From the NCBI RefSeq assembly GCF_026262505.1, contig NC_067204.1, forward strand, positions 11,178,522-11,242,521: a stretch of DNA of 64,000 bases, given 5' to 3'. Made by a program: the position numbers and the translations under genes. Positions 62,979 to 64,000 of the stretch are shown piece after piece (within the stretch, counting starts at the first letter, position 1; each line of letters starts with the position of its first letter). The notes under the pieces are model-generated. The model did not search any database. It was not told where the DNA came from and worked only from the letters and a program-made list of their open reading frames with translations. This DNA is from Trichomonas vaginalis G3. Its lineage: Eukaryota; Parabasalia; Trichomonadida; Trichomonadidae.

Positions 62979-64000
62979 AGAATTAGTTGATTTTTCAAAA
63001 TTGTTTGGAAATATTTGATTTGATTAAATAAACCAATATTTTCCTTGATTAATTCAGAAATTCTGGGAATTATCGCTTGCTGGCAATTCATTCAAAATAG
63101 TTGTCATGAGTAGCAGCTTGGGTTTGATTATAACGAGGTGCCATTGGTATTACAGGCTAGGCAAATCAAGTGAGTGTAATCGGAAAAGATGGCGATTGCA
63201 GAAACTGTGCAAATTCAATCATGAGATTTGAAAAAAAATGGACGATGTATTCTCCAAAGGTATCAAATTAACCCTATTAAATTCTCAAGTGAACTCAAAT
63301 GATCCAATCTCTCAAGTACATCTTGTTAAAATTAGTGAGATTCTCTTTCTAATATATTGAGGTCATTTTTAATTTTTTCAGATCTTCAATTGTAATTCGT
63401 CTATTTCCATGAATAAAATCATTAAGCGCCTGCGAAAGCAATGTTATTTGGCCAGCCTTTTATTGGAATAAAATCCTATAATATCTACAGTAAGATCAAC
63501 CTTCATTCTTGTAAAAATAAAATTTGTTGAGTATAATTCAAGTAATCATTTAATAAGAGTAACTATTTCTGTTAATTGTTTGTAATTTCTGGATTAGAAA
63601 ACAAATTATTAGTGAAATATTTTCTGACGGGTGTGATTAATATTTGAAGGTATTGAAATTGGTCCTGCAAACGTAAGTTGTAGTCATAGATTGTTCTATG
63701 AACATTATACAAGTTATGTATTTGTAACATTAAATTCGTAAAGTTTAACATTATTTGATTGAATACAGCGTTTTCATTAGCAATAGATTGAAGAATGTCC
63801 TTGATATCGGCTCTGGTTTTAAGAATAAGATTTGAATATATCATTCAACAGAAGTTTAGATGAATGAATTGATTGTATTTGAATTAGTTTGACGTATTAT
63901 TCTTGTAGATGGTTACATGACTAATATTGACGAATCATTCCCATTATCAGTTCTCCATTAGCGATTTGGTATAGGAAGTTGCTCCATTAGAATTTCATTG

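Larger units (their letters stand above)
60916..64000 (-). pseudogene. Large membrane protein of the 7.6-kb unit, further copy (cut by Maverick 2 and mariner)
   Basis: Sequence matching 32930-33460 of copy III is at about 60916-61530, and matching 33465-34485 is at about 62979-64000, on the minus strand. The mariner lies between, at the same TA site as in copy I. Length differences occur every few tens of bases compared with copies II and III. Around 63150-63210 it shares special variants (AAGTGAGTGTAATC, GATGGCGATTGCAGAAAC) with copy II. Confidence 0.75.

Overview
The window looks like nuclear DNA of a parabasalid flagellate of the Trichomonas/Tritrichomonas kind. The reasons are the AT-rich composition, genes with no intron I could recognise, a Tvmar-like mariner transposon, and two large Maverick/Polinton elements set in duplicated host-like sequence. 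No rRNA, tRNA or CRISPR array was seen. The taxon is an inference from element content, not from a marker gene.

Layout: (1) 1-744 is one half of a mariner element. (2) 747-8379 is one copy of a 7.63-kb repeat unit in minus orientation. (3) 8380-8591 is the other half of a mariner, cut by the first Maverick. (4) 8594-22790 is Maverick 1, with a clear left terminal repeat, a 100-N scaffold gap at 14953-15052 and no visible right terminal repeat. It carries a packaging ATPase, an integrase, the start of a protein-primed DNA polymerase B, two paralogous structural-type proteins, phage-like tail-collar proteins and a Dam-type methylase. (5) A 27-T run (22791-22817) joins it to two full tandem copies (22818-30442 and 30443-38071) and one cut copy (38072-39020) of the same 7.63-kb unit in plus orientation. 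(6) At 39020 the sequence jumps into the middle of the ATPase gene of Maverick 2 (39021 to about 60915), which ends in a recognisable terminal repeat inside a further copy of the unit's membrane-protein gene. (7) That gene copy (about 60916-64000) is itself split by a full-length mariner (about 61531-62978).

The 7.63-kb unit carries a 471-aa coiled-coil protein (possibly DUF4795/QRICH2-like), a large membrane protein preceded by a 120-aa two-helix frame, a 271-aa helical protein, a Rab/Ras P-loop fragment, a small divergent ORF, two conserved hairpins between convergent genes, and a cluster of palindromic repeats. It is the least explained part of the window.

Everything right of 39020 (Maverick, host-like gene and mariner alike) is riddled with small length differences relative to cleaner copies to the left. 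Because unrelated elements are equally affected, unpolished long-read sequence is at least as likely as true decay, so calls there are low resolution.
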